From NCBI RefSeq assembly GCF_012939995.1, contig NZ_SPMZ01000057.1, positions 1 to 32,606 on the forward strand: DNA of 32,606 nucleotides, given 5' to 3'. Every line of letters starts with the position of its first letter. Position 1 is the first letter of the stretch. The translations under genes and the position numbers were made by a program. Positions 6,444 through 15,483 of this stretch are shown piece by piece. The notes under the pieces are model-generated. The model saw nothing but the letters and a program-made list of their open reading frames with translations, searched no databases and was not told where the DNA came from. Origin of the DNA: Candidatus Competibacter phosphatis (lineage in GTDB: Bacteria; Pseudomonadota; Gammaproteobacteria; Competibacterales; Competibacteraceae).

Positions 6444-8714
6444 TCAATGGATCTCGTGCACGATTTCGCCCAGACCCGCGCGCCGGAGGGCATCGTTGAG
6501 CAGCCGGCGTACCTGCCGGACGGTATCCAGTTGCAATGCCTGCCGTGCCAGTTCCCGCGTTTCGGCCCGGGTGAAGCTGCGGATCGCCCATTTGACTCGC
6601 GGCAGGCTGACGGTGCTGGCGCTCAGGCTATCCGCGCCCATCCCCAGCAGCAGCACCGCCGCGCCGGGGTCGGCCGCCATCTCTCCGCATAAGTTGACCA
6701 ATCGATCGGCGTGATGCCCTTCCGCGATGATATGCGCAATGGTTTTTAGCACCGCCGGATGCAGGTTGTCGTACAAGCCGGCGATATGGGCATTGTCGCG
6801 ATCCACTGCCAGCAGATACTGGGTCAGGTCGTTGGTGCCGACCGACAGGAAGTCCACCTTCCGCGCCAGTTGCGCGGCCTGCCAGGCAGCGGACGGTACT
6901 TCGATCATTACCCCGATCGGGGGTCGTGCCGCTGGCCAGCCGTCTTCCCGCAATTCCCGATGGGCCTGATCCAGCAGTCGCAGCGCCTCCTCCACTTCTT
7001 CGACGGTGGTGATCATCGGGAACAGAATGCGCAAATTGTTGAATTCGGCGTTGGCGCGCAGCATGGCGCGCAACTGTGTCAGAAATATTTCCGGGTGATC
7101 AAGGGTGAAGCGCATCCCGCGCCAGCCGAGGAAGGGGTTTTTTTCCTCAATGGGGAAATAGGGTAGGGTCTTGTCGCCGCCGATATCCAGGGTGCGCATC
7201 ACCACCGGTCGCGGCGTGAGGGCGGCCAGCATTTGCCGATAGATTTGGTACTGCTCGTCTTCGCTGGGGAACGACTCGCGCACCATGAAGGCAAATTCGG
7301 TGCGGTACAGGCCGATGCCCTCGGCGCCGCTGTCGCGGACGGTGGCTATGTCGGTCAGCAACCCGGCCTTGGCGTACAGCGACAGCGGATGACCGTCGCG
7401 GGTGACGGTTGGTTGGTCGCGCAAGGCGTTGAGCTCGGCCGACAATTCGGCCTCGGCGGCGATCAGTTGCCGATATTCTTCGCGTACCGCCGGGTCCGGT
7501 TCGATGTAAATCCGGCCCTGATAGCCATCCACGATAACGGCACAGCCCTCGTAGCGGCCGATCGGCCGGTCGCCCAGACCCATGATCGCCGGGATGCCGA
7601 TCGCCCGGGCCAGAATGGCGACATGGGACAACGCCGAACCGCGCAGACAGACCAGACCGGCCAGTCGTTCCGGTGGTACCGCCGCCAGGTGGGCCACACT
7701 CATTTCCTCGGCCACCAGCACGCAGCGCTCGGCGACGGGTTCGGTTTGTCGGCCAGAACCCGCCCGAAGATGATGCAGCACCCGTCGACCCAGGTCGCGG
7801 ATATCCTCGGCGCGGGCGCTGAGATAAGGATCCTCGGCCCGCTCCAGCAGCCGGACCCTGGCCAGCACCGCGTCGCGCCAGGCGGCCGGCGCCCAGCGGC
7901 CGGCCTGGAGGATGCCGGCCAGGGTGTCGCCAATCAGGCTGTCGCTGCTTAGCATCATGCGGTGGACGGTGAACAACGCCTGCTCGGTTGGGGGCAACAG
8001 CGGCGACAGCCGTTCACAAGCGCCGCGCAGCTCGTTATCGACGGTGGCGATGGCTGCCCGAAACGCCGCTTCCTCGGCGGAGGGATCGAACGCCCGACGG
8101 TCGGGAACGTCGTCGAGTTCGGCCAGCAGGTGCGGGATGGTCACGATGCCCATCGCCACGCCCGGCGCGCCAGCGATGCCTTGCAGGGCGCGGGTGCCGG
8201 TCGCCAGCGGGTTGAGCAGTTCCTGGGTGGCGCCGCTGAGAATGGCGTGATTGAGGGTGCTGGCCAGTTGGGCGGCGATGGTGACCAGGAAATCCACCTC
8301 GGCGGGATGGAACTGGCGAGAAGCGGTATGTTGGATGGTCAGAACGCCCAGTACTCGGCGATATTGAATCAGCGGTACGCCGAGGAAAGCGTGATAGTCC
8401 TCTTTGTCCACGTCCTGGACCAGATGGAACCGGGGATGGCGGGCTGCGTCTTCCAGATTCAACGGTTCCTGGCGTTCGGCCACCAGCCCGATCAATCCTT
8501 GCTGGCGGTTCAAGCGCACGCGGCCAACGGCGCGCGGATTCAGGCCGGCGGTAGCCATCAGAACGTACTCGCGATTGTCTTCGTCGGCCAGATAGAGGGT
8601 GCAGGCAGCGACGTGCATCGCATCCCGAATCTGGTTGACCGTGATCGCCAGCGCACTGGGCAAATCCGGCGCGGCGCTGACATCCTGAACGATACGGCGC
8701 AAAGTTTCGAGCAT
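6444..8714 (-). CDS. ptsP: Phosphoenolpyruvate-protein phosphotransferase PtsP (enzyme I-Ntr, GAF domain)
   Basis: This is the first enzyme of the nitrogen-related PTS: it takes phosphate from PEP and passes it to NPr. It has 756 aa, close to E. coli PtsP (748). Residues 1-~160 are the GAF domain (MLETLRRIVQDV, then LMATAGLNPRAVGRV). Next come the PEP-utiliser N-terminal region, the phosphohistidine motif SALSHVAILARAIGIPAIMG with His364, and the C-terminal PEP-binding barrel (LYRTEFAFM, FLSVGTNDLTQY, GDKTLPYFP). ATG 8714 is chosen over the longer reading from 8819. It aligns with the family start and has AAGGA about ten bases upstream. NPr and enzyme IIA-Ntr genes are not in this window, nor is rppH, the usual neighbour in enterics. 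Confidence 0.97.
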   Translation of the reverse strand: MLETLRRIVQDVSAAPDLPSALAITVNQIRDAMHVAACTLYLADEDNREYVLMATAGLNPRAVGRVRLNRQQGLIGLVAERQEPLNLEDAARHPRFHLVQDVDKEDYHAFLGVPLIQYRRVLGVLTIQHTASRQFHPAEVDFLVTIAAQLASTLNHAILSGATQELLNPLATGTRALQGIAGAPGVAMGIVTIPHLLAELDDVPDRRAFDPSAEEAAFRAAIATVDNELRGACERLSPLLPPTEQALFTVHRMMLSSDSLIGDTLAGILQAGRWAPAAWRDAVLARVRLLERAEDPYLSARAEDIRDLGRRVLHHLRAGSGRQTEPVAERCVLVAEEMSVAHLAAVPPERLAGLVCLRGSALSHVAILARAIGIPAIMGLGDRPIGRYEGCAVIVDGYQGRIYIEPDPAVREEYRQLIAAEAELSAELNALRDQPTVTRDGHPLSLYAKAGLLTDIATVRDSGAEGIGLYRTEFAFMVRESFPSEDEQYQIYRQMLAALTPRPVVMRTLDIGGDKTLPYFPIEEKNPFLGWRGMRFTLDHPEIFLTQLRAMLRANAEFNNLRILFPMITTVEEVEEALRLLDQAHRELREDGWPAARPPIGVMIEVPSAAWQAAQLARKVDFLSVGTNDLTQYLLAVDRDNAHIAGLYDNLHPAVLKTIAHIIAEGHHADRLVNLCGEMAADPGAAVLLLGMGADSLSASTVSLPRVKWAIRSFTRAETRELARQALQLDTVRQVRRLLNDALRRAGLGEIVHEIH

Positions 8715-8979
8715 GTGGCGGGATTCCTTCCGGCTGGAAACGGTTCGAAGCATGAAAGACGCCACCACAATGGACTGCGATAGCGCGAGGTAACCAAACA
8801 TTATTACGTGGTGGCTCAAAATGTTGGCAGCTCCATGAGAGGCGTGATCGCGAAGGTTCCGGGGTGGGTGAGTACACCTTATATGGCTAAGGTTACCAAT
8901 GACTCCAAGAGTTCGCGCCGCGTGTCGGCCGGAGGCCCGTTAGAATAGATCGTTTTCAAATGACCGGGAATGAAGGCTT

Positions 8980-9900
8980 ATGCACGATGCAACACCATTG
9001 ACCGCCGATCCGGCCCAAACCGCCCGCTTAATGCGGCGGGCGACTTACGCTTCGGTGTTTACCGCCACGATGTTGATCGTCGGCAAGCTGGCGGCGGCGT
9101 TGTTGACCGGATCGGTCAGCGTACTGGCGTCGCTGATGGATTCGATGATGGACGTGGCGGCGTCGATCATCAACCTGCTGGCGGTGCATTACTCCCTGCA
9201 ACCTCCCGATCGCGAGCACCGGTTCGGGCACGGCAAGGCGGAACCGCTGGCGGGGCTGGTGCAGGCGGCCTTCATCGCCGGTTCGGCGGTGTTTCTGATC
9301 CTGAACGCGGTGGACCGCCTGCTACACCCACAGCCGATCAGGGATGCCCTGATCGGCGTTGGCGTGCTGTCGTTCGCCATGGTTGCCACTGGCGCGTTGT
9401 TGCTGTTTCAGCGTTACGTGATCCGCCGCACGCAGTCCACGGCGATCCGCGCCGATGCCTTGCACTATGCCACCGACCTGCTGACCAACGCCGCCACCAT
9501 CGTGGCGCTGGGACTGGCGATGCTGGGTTGGCCGAGCATGGATCCGATATTCGCGATCGGCATCGCGCTGTACATTCTCTACAGCGCCGGCTATATCGGC
9601 TACGAATCCATTCAATTGCTGATGGATCACGAACTACCCCCGGAAGTGCACGCCCGGATCAGGGAGATCATCCGCGCCCATTCACAGGTGCGCGGCATGC
9701 ATGAAGTACGCACCCGCCGTTCGGGACAGACCTACTTTATCCAATTGCATCTGATGATGGACGACCATCTGACCCTGGTGGAGGCACATCGGGTGGCCGA
9801 CGAGGTGGAAGCATCCCTGCTGGCAGTGTTTCCCAATGCCGACGTACTGATTCACGAGGACCCGAACAGCGAGTCGCCACCACAACCGCTGCCGGGGTGA
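8980..9900 (+). CDS. Cation diffusion facilitator, FieF-like divalent metal/proton antiporter
   Basis: This inner-membrane exporter of Zn/Fe/Cd-type divalent cations has 306 aa. Six transmembrane helices are visible between residues ~25 and 210. The transport site is intact in the FieF form: Asp54 and Asp58 in LMDSMMD (helix 2), and His162 and Asp166 in HYATD (helix 5). The conserved HRFGHGKAEPLAGL loop follows helix 2. The cytoplasmic C-terminal metal-binding domain (from ~210) contains VRTRRSG and FIQLHLMMDD. The start is ATG 8980 with GAAGG just upstream. It is convergent with the MscS-like gene and 30 bases apart. The metal specificity cannot be read from the sequence. Confidence 0.95.
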   Translation: MHDATPLTADPAQTARLMRRATYASVFTATMLIVGKLAAALLTGSVSVLASLMDSMMDVAASIINLLAVHYSLQPPDREHRFGHGKAEPLAGLVQAAFIAGSAVFLILNAVDRLLHPQPIRDALIGVGVLSFAMVATGALLLFQRYVIRRTQSTAIRADALHYATDLLTNAATIVALGLAMLGWPSMDPIFAIGIALYILYSAGYIGYESIQLLMDHELPPEVHARIREIIRAHSQVRGMHEVRTRRSGQTYFIQLHLMMDDHLTLVEAHRVADEVEASLLAVFPNADVLIHEDPNSESPPQPLPG

Positions 9901-9930
9901 GCGGGCGCTCGCTGATCGGCGGGCGGTGCG

Positions 9931-11622
9931 TCAGGGCTGTACCGACGGTAGATGCACGGTCAATTGGTCGAACGGAATGGTCCAGCCGTATTGGTTGCAG
10001 GCACTGACGGTGGTGCGTTGCAAGAAGCGGCGAATGGGCCAGTAGTGTTCGGCCCCGCTGCCCATGAAGACCGCCACGATCAACAGATTGAGCGAGGATG
10101 CCGCCGCCTCGTTGAATTCCACCAGCAAATCCTTGAGATGGGAACGGAATGGCTGCTGTTCCAGGTGTGCTTCGAGATACGCGCGCAATTGAGGCACGAT
10201 TTCGCTCAGGATTTCGCCTTGATGACAGTAGTCCAGCCCGAAGACGACGGGTACCGCAAAGCCTTCCAGCGATAGATTGCGCGGGTTCTTGCCGAGATAA
10301 TCGGCAACCGTAAAGGTCTTGACTGCTCCGATGACCTGTAGCTGTACCACCTCGGGGGTCTGTACCAGCACCTTGCCGTAGATGTCGCCGTCCAGAATGA
10401 CGATGTCGTTCTCCCGGCTGGGAAACCAGGATTCCTCTGGCGCATGAGGACGCGACTGCAAATCGACCAGCCGGTCGAGCGGTAGACGCAAGGTGCCGCC
10501 GCGCAGCAGTGGGTTATGCAGGGTCGAATAGACGTTCAGTGAGGTGATGCGCCAAGGCACGCCAGCATAGACGATCCGTTCGCCTTCCCGGACGCTACCC
10601 ATGTCGAGCAGGATGCGGATTTCCGCCATGTAGCGCGGTAGCGATTGCCGCAGGCCCCACAGAATGCCGATCGCCAACAGGATCAGCAAACCAAGTAGCA
10701 GCCAATCGCCTCGGGCGTACAAGATGAAGGTGGATACGAAAAAAGCCAGCACCAAGGTGAGTGTCTTGAAGGCTAGCGCGGTTACCCGTGCCAGCCGGCG
10801 TGTTTTCCGTTGGCGACCTCGGCCAGTGAGCTGACCGGCCAGTAAACCGAATCCGCTCAGTAGCAGATAGGTCACTATAAAACCGCCGATCGCCAGCACT
10901 AGATTGAGACCGCGGCCGCTGGCGAATTCCTGAAGCGTGAGTGTGAGTCGCTGGTTGCTTCGTTCGTTTGGCGCCGTCAGTCGTTCGAGTTGGGCATTGA
11001 TGCGCTGCAGGCGGCTATCGGCTTCCTCGCGATGGTCTTGCCACTGTTCCAGTGTCGTCTGCAATGCCTTTTTTACGGGGGGCTCCTTCACCGTCGCCAG
11101 GGTGTGTTCGATATGGGCAATGGCCTCGTCGGTGGTTTGCAGCCGGTTTTCGTACAAGGTCCGCTCACTGCGCAGACGTTCGATCGTGCGCGGTCGCTCG
11201 GTCAGTCGTTTCAGCTCGTCGAGCAGCGGCCGGATTACGTCCTCGATTTCCTGTTGCCAGTCGAAAGCGGCCTCGGTTTTTTGCTGGAGTTCGGCGCTAC
11301 TGGAGCCGCCGGTGGCGATTTCCTCGAACGAGGCCTGCAACTCCTTCAGCCGGTTGGTGACCTGCGCCGCCTGCTCGTTGAGTCGCTGCGCTTCGGCGGG
11401 AGCTGGAGTGCGTTTCAATTGCCGGTTCAGATCAGCGCGATCGTTCTCGACCTCCCGGATCGTGTCGAGCAATGTCCGTAACTGCTCTTCCCGCGATGGA
11501 GCGGCGACGGTGGGCTGCTCCTGCGTTGCGGGGACGGTTTCCGCTGGGGTGGTGGTCGGCTGGGCGTGCAGACTTTGCATCGGTAAGCCAAGAACCAAAA
11601 GGATTAGCCAGCGAAAGGACAT
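9931..11622 (-). CDS. MscS-like mechanosensitive channel family protein with long periplasmic coiled coil
   Basis: The start at ATG 11622 has a perfect AAGGAGGA five bases upstream and gives 563 aa. Residues 1-~21 are a signal peptide (LLVLGLPMQSLHA). About residues 40-250 are charged heptad-like helices rich in Glu, Gln and Arg, predicted as a coiled coil outside the membrane, as in MscK/MscM-type proteins. Three hydrophobic segments follow (about 262-285, 300-325 and 328-345). The next stretch, MGSVREGERIVYAGVPWRI, resembles the MscS beta domain after TM3, and the C-terminal domain is soluble. MscK proteins are about twice this size, so this is a short architecture. A role as an osmotic safety channel is inferred from the family and gating is not proven. 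Confidence 0.75.
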   Translation of the reverse strand: MSFRWLILLVLGLPMQSLHAQPTTTPAETVPATQEQPTVAAPSREEQLRTLLDTIREVENDRADLNRQLKRTPAPAEAQRLNEQAAQVTNRLKELQASFEEIATGGSSSAELQQKTEAAFDWQQEIEDVIRPLLDELKRLTERPRTIERLRSERTLYENRLQTTDEAIAHIEHTLATVKEPPVKKALQTTLEQWQDHREEADSRLQRINAQLERLTAPNERSNQRLTLTLQEFASGRGLNLVLAIGGFIVTYLLLSGFGLLAGQLTGRGRQRKTRRLARVTALAFKTLTLVLAFFVSTFILYARGDWLLLGLLILLAIGILWGLRQSLPRYMAEIRILLDMGSVREGERIVYAGVPWRITSLNVYSTLHNPLLRGGTLRLPLDRLVDLQSRPHAPEESWFPSRENDIVILDGDIYGKVLVQTPEVVQLQVIGAVKTFTVADYLGKNPRNLSLEGFAVPVVFGLDYCHQGEILSEIVPQLRAYLEAHLEQQPFRSHLKDLLVEFNEAAASSLNLLIVAVFMGSGAEHYWPIRRFLQRTTVSACNQYGWTIPFDQLTVHLPSVQP

Positions 11623-11843
11623 GAGATTCCTCCTTAAGTGAGACTTGAACAAACAAAAGCAGTTGGCTGGAGCGAGGCTCCAGTTGCTGATCAATGACTG
11701 AAAATGCAATCAGGTGGGGTCATGCCCAACGTGAGGGATAGCGCGGATGGCGATCGGGAAGAAACCATGGCGTGGGCGACACGCGCCCATTTTGAAGCAC
11801 GCCGAGACCATGGCGAAAAAGCGGTAGGGAGATGACATACGGT

Positions 11844-12800
11844 TCAGTACGCCGTCAGCAACATGCCGGCGACCGGGGTGATTCCTTCTCCGTCGGACCC
11901 GGCGAACTCGAAGGGGATCGAGACCAGTTCCATCCCCGCGTTGCGCTGGATTGCGAAGTGCAGGTGCGGGCCGGTGGAAAAACCGGTGTTACCGGAGTTG
12001 GCCAGCCAGGTGCCGCGTTTCACTCGCTGCCCCGGTGCCACCTGAATCGAGTCGGGATGCAAATGCGCGTAAACCGCCATGGTGCCGTCGTCGTGCAGGA
12101 CGCGCACCGCGTTGGCTCGGCTTTGATATTTCGGGTCGGTGCCACCGTCGAAGAAATCGCCGGCCACTTCCATGATGGTCCCGGCCCGCGCGGCGCGCAC
12201 CGGAGTGCCCAGCGGCAGGCCGATATCCACCGCGTAACGGCTCTGCGGATGTTGGTGGCTGAAGCCACCGTCGAATGCTTGGCTGATGCGGAACCGTTGC
12301 CCTGGCGCGAACGGTGGCGCGTAGGGCTGCTCGGGTCGATGCGTGGCGGCGGGATCGCCCAGCACCGCTCGTACTTGGTAGCCGTAGCTCCAACGCGTGC
12401 CGATTGGCTTGAGCGTGACCGCCGTGAGTTCCGTGCGGGCCGGGACGACCACCCGCACGGGTAGCGGCGGCTCGGCGCGCATGTTCTTCAGTACTTCGGC
12501 ACTGATTTCCACCTCCACCGGGCCGTAATAGTCGTTGATCGCCGCCAGCACCGGCGTTTCCGGAGTGCCGCGGTTTCGAATGCTGATTCTGGCCGGTAGA
12601 TCGCGAACCGCCAACTGACTGATCTCGACCGGCACGCCGGTGGCGGGCGGCCGGTCGGTGAACGACCAGGCGCCGTTAGCATCCTGATATTTGTAGAGTT
12701 TTTTACCCAGCGCCGGTTGCGATTCCAGCAAGGCCAGCACCGCCAGCAAGGCGATCGCCGTCGGCCCCGGCGCTTGAAAGCGTGTTCGCGCGATACGCAT
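11844..12800 (-). CDS. M23 family zinc metallopeptidase with N-terminal DUF4124
   Basis: This 318-aa exported peptidoglycan-hydrolase-type protein has an N-terminal signal or anchor (TAIALLAVLALLESQPALG). Next is a DUF4124-like patch (KLYKYQDANGAWSFTDRPP), and the C-terminal M23 fold runs from about residue 165. Zinc-site elements are visible: a His-containing segment before YAVDIG with the Asp ligand, YAHLHPDSI, and GFSTGPHLHF with the final HxH. Known members cut peptide cross-links of the cell wall. The start at ATG 12800 is 11 bases after the stop of the upstream TIP30-like gene, so the two are likely co-transcribed. No clear ribosome-binding site is seen. Confidence 0.92.
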   Translation of the reverse strand: MRIARTRFQAPGPTAIALLAVLALLESQPALGKKLYKYQDANGAWSFTDRPPATGVPVEISQLAVRDLPARISIRNRGTPETPVLAAINDYYGPVEVEISAEVLKNMRAEPPLPVRVVVPARTELTAVTLKPIGTRWSYGYQVRAVLGDPAATHRPEQPYAPPFAPGQRFRISQAFDGGFSHQHPQSRYAVDIGLPLGTPVRAARAGTIMEVAGDFFDGGTDPKYQSRANAVRVLHDDGTMAVYAHLHPDSIQVAPGQRVKRGTWLANSGNTGFSTGPHLHFAIQRNAGMELVSIPFEFAGSDGEGITPVAGMLLTAY

Positions 12801-12811
12801 GCGGATCGTGG

Positions 12812-13471
12812 TCAGGGAGTGAAATGGTGGATGTGTACGCCTTCCTGGTCACTTTTGGCCAGCTCGACCATTTTGGCGGCGACGGTTTCCGCCGGCACCG
12901 GCCGATAGCGGCTGAACGGTCCCCACAGAAAAGGCGTCCAGAGTGGCGCCAGTCGTTGGCTCCAGTCTTCGACCGGCCGGGCTTCGCGGTGTTCGCCCAA
13001 CAACAGCGAAGGACGCAGCAGGTGAACGGTCTTGAATGGCAATTCGCTGACCGCCGCTTCGGCCCGGCCCTTGACCCGGTTGTAGAAAACCGGCGAACTG
13101 GGGTCGGCGCCGACCGCCGAGATCAGCACGAAGCAGGGCACGCCATGCGCCGCCGCCAGCCGAGCCAGTTCGGCGACGTAGATGTGGTCGACCTTGGCGA
13201 ACGCTTCCGGCGAACCGGCCGCCCGGTGGGTGGTGCCCAGGCAGCACAGGACGGCATCGGCGTCGATGGCGCCGGCGTGATCGCGCAGTTGATCGAAATC
13301 CACCAGGTGTACGGTGAGTTTCGGGTGAGTCTGTTCCAGCGGATGGCGAGCGAAGATCGTGACCTGGCCGATGTCGTCGTCCGCCAGCAATTGGCTCAAA
13401 CAATGCCCTCCGACCAAGCCGGTCGCTCCCACCAGTAAGACGCGGATTGCCGATTGTCGTTGTTCCCCCAT
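12812..13471 (-). CDS. NAD(P)-binding Rossmann protein, TIP30/HTATIP2-like atypical SDR
   Basis: This 219-aa cytoplasmic protein starts with a beta strand and the dinucleotide motif VLLVGATGLVGG (G-x-x-G-x-x-G). Further family marks are VLCCLGTTHRAAGS, FVLISAVGADPSSPVFYNRVKG (Ser...Tyr...Lys arrangement of SDRs) and LLRPSLLLGEHRE. This is the layout of the TIP30/YwnB-like atypical short-chain dehydrogenases, for which no bacterial substrate is established. The start at ATG 13471 has GGGAG about seven to eight bases upstream; the longer reading to 13636 has no family match. The gene leads a probable two-gene unit with the M23 peptidase. Confidence 0.9.
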   Translation of the reverse strand: MGEQRQSAIRVLLVGATGLVGGHCLSQLLADDDIGQVTIFARHPLEQTHPKLTVHLVDFDQLRDHAGAIDADAVLCCLGTTHRAAGSPEAFAKVDHIYVAELARLAAAHGVPCFVLISAVGADPSSPVFYNRVKGRAEAAVSELPFKTVHLLRPSLLLGEHREARPVEDWSQRLAPLWTPFLWGPFSRYRPVPAETVAAKMVELAKSDQEGVHIHHFTP

Positions 13472-13979
13472 GTTGGTGCTCCCGATCTTGGTCACTGGAT
13501 TCTTGTTGCTGAATGTTTGACGCGAGATCCCGCGCCGGCCGAATCTCGAACTGTTTGTTGGATACCCGTTAAAGCATAGTCGTCGTTTGGCTTTTCCCAA
13601 ATCGCGCGAGCGATCGGTATCCGTCGCCATCGACAAGGAGCAAATCGCATGCCCGATGCAAAATCGACCGGGATGCCGCCGAACGCGCGAACCTCCGCCG
13701 CCGAGCGGTCTATGCCAAGCGGAGAACCCGAAGAGCGTCGAATTTCAGACCGATGTGGGAAAAAGTGGCGCCGGTTGTGCGAGCGCTCGTGGCGGGGGGC
13801 TCAAAACCAAGGGCGGAACGCCACCCCGCCTTCCGGGCACAGTGCGTGTCGGGGCGGGGTTGGCGGCTATCGGGTCAGAGGGTCGACATCGGTCGATTGA
13901 GCGATCCCACGCGGTCTCCGAGCGATGTGCACCGGGTGATCCGCGTACCAGGGCAGGTGGTCGCTAATGGGATCGGATC
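13472..13979. other. 508-base gap, no confident gene; weak small-ORF candidate
   Basis: No recognisable gene lies here. The best candidate is plus-strand 13649-13900 (83 codons): its ATG has AAGGAG eight bases upstream. Its composition (many Arg, Ser and Pro; third-base G+C lower and less regular than in neighbours) is not convincing, and I recognise no family. Two overlapping plus-strand frames (13587-13967 and 13753-14142) look like noise. The left part should hold the promoter of the TIP30-like gene. Confidence 0.3.
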
Positions 13980-14255
<276 letters not shown>

Positions 14256-14331
14256 TTAATTTGCGGCCGGTTCGCGGCACCGGCGGGTTGCAACTCAAGC
14301 CCGTCCGACCGGGAGCGGTCAGGCTGAATTT

Positions 14332-14348
14332 CCGAGTATTTTACTCAA
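14332..14348 (-). promoter_or_regulatory. Candidate IscR type 1 binding site before the ferredoxin gene
   Basis: Read on the minus strand this is TTGAGTAAAATACTCGG. It is an inverted repeat (GAGTA-AAA-TACTC) that fits 15 of 17 positions of the E. coli type 1 IscR core as I recall it (YYGACTRWWWYAGTCRR). The two mismatches are symmetrical. It lies directly after coaD and ~100 bases before the ferredoxin start. Confidence 0.4.
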
Positions 14349-14870
<522 letters not shown>

Positions 14871-14904
14871 TTATCGGGAAAGCCAAGCGGCAAGGCAACC
14901 GAAC

Positions 14905-15483
14905 CTAGATAGGTATTTCCCGCCGCGCCAGTCGGTAAGTCACCGCACCAGCGGTTTTTTCCCGGCAGGGCGTCCAGCACGCCGGCAAGGCGGGTGTTCC
15001 CGCTTCCGCCTCGGACTCAAGATAGATCCAGGCGCTGGTCGCCAGCCAGCCGTTTGCCTCCAAGGCCGCGCAACTGGGTTCCAGCAGACCTTGCCCGAAC
15101 GGCGGATCGAGCAGCGCGATCTCGAACGGTGTTCCCGGCTGGCGTAGCCAGGCCAGGGCGTCGGCCTGTTCGACCCGGGCGTTGTGCGCGTGCAACCGGT
15201 CGAGGTGATCTCGCAGGGCGCGGGCCGCGAGCGGATGGCGTTCGACGAATACCACCTCGGCCGCGCCGCGCGACAGTGCCTCGATGCCGAGCGCGCCGCT
15301 GCCGGCGAACAAATCCAGGCAGCGGGCGCCGGGCAGGATCGGAGCCAGCCAGTTGAACAGGGTTTCCCGTACCCGGTCCGGGGTCGGGCGCAGACCCGGC
15401 AGATCCGGGAAGGTCAACCGGCGGCCGCGCCATTGCCCGCCGATGACGCGCAACTGGTTGGCGCGACCGCCGCGCTGGCTCAT
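14905..15483 (-). CDS. rsmD: 16S rRNA (guanine966-N2)-methyltransferase RsmD
   Basis: It methylates G966 of 16S rRNA in the 30S subunit. It has 192 aa, usual for the family. The N-terminal LRVIGGQWRGRRL and RPTPDRVRETLFNWL are typical. The SAM-binding motif is LDLFAGSGALGIEALSRGA, and the catalytic motif is DPPF in LLDPPFG. The ATG overlaps the stop codon of the upstream M16 gene as ATGA, so translation is likely coupled. The longer frame reaching 15609 is inside the M16 gene and is not used. Confidence 0.97.
   Translation of the reverse strand: MSQRGGRANQLRVIGGQWRGRRLTFPDLPGLRPTPDRVRETLFNWLAPILPGARCLDLFAGSGALGIEALSRGAAEVVFVERHPLAARALRDHLDRLHAHNARVEQADALAWLRQPGTPFEIALLDPPFGQGLLEPSCAALEANGWLATSAWIYLESEAEAGTPALPACWTPCREKTAGAVTYRLARREIPI

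Noticed and set aside
11768..11800. TGGGCG/CGCCCA hairpin with a short T-tract downstream of the M23 gene
   Set aside because: The T-tract is on the plus strand, but the neighbouring genes run on the minus strand, so it does not fit as their terminator.
13587..13967. A 126-codon plus-strand frame in the gap before the ferredoxin gene
   Set aside because: No ribosome-binding site, many rare residues in runs and no recognisable family; probably noise.
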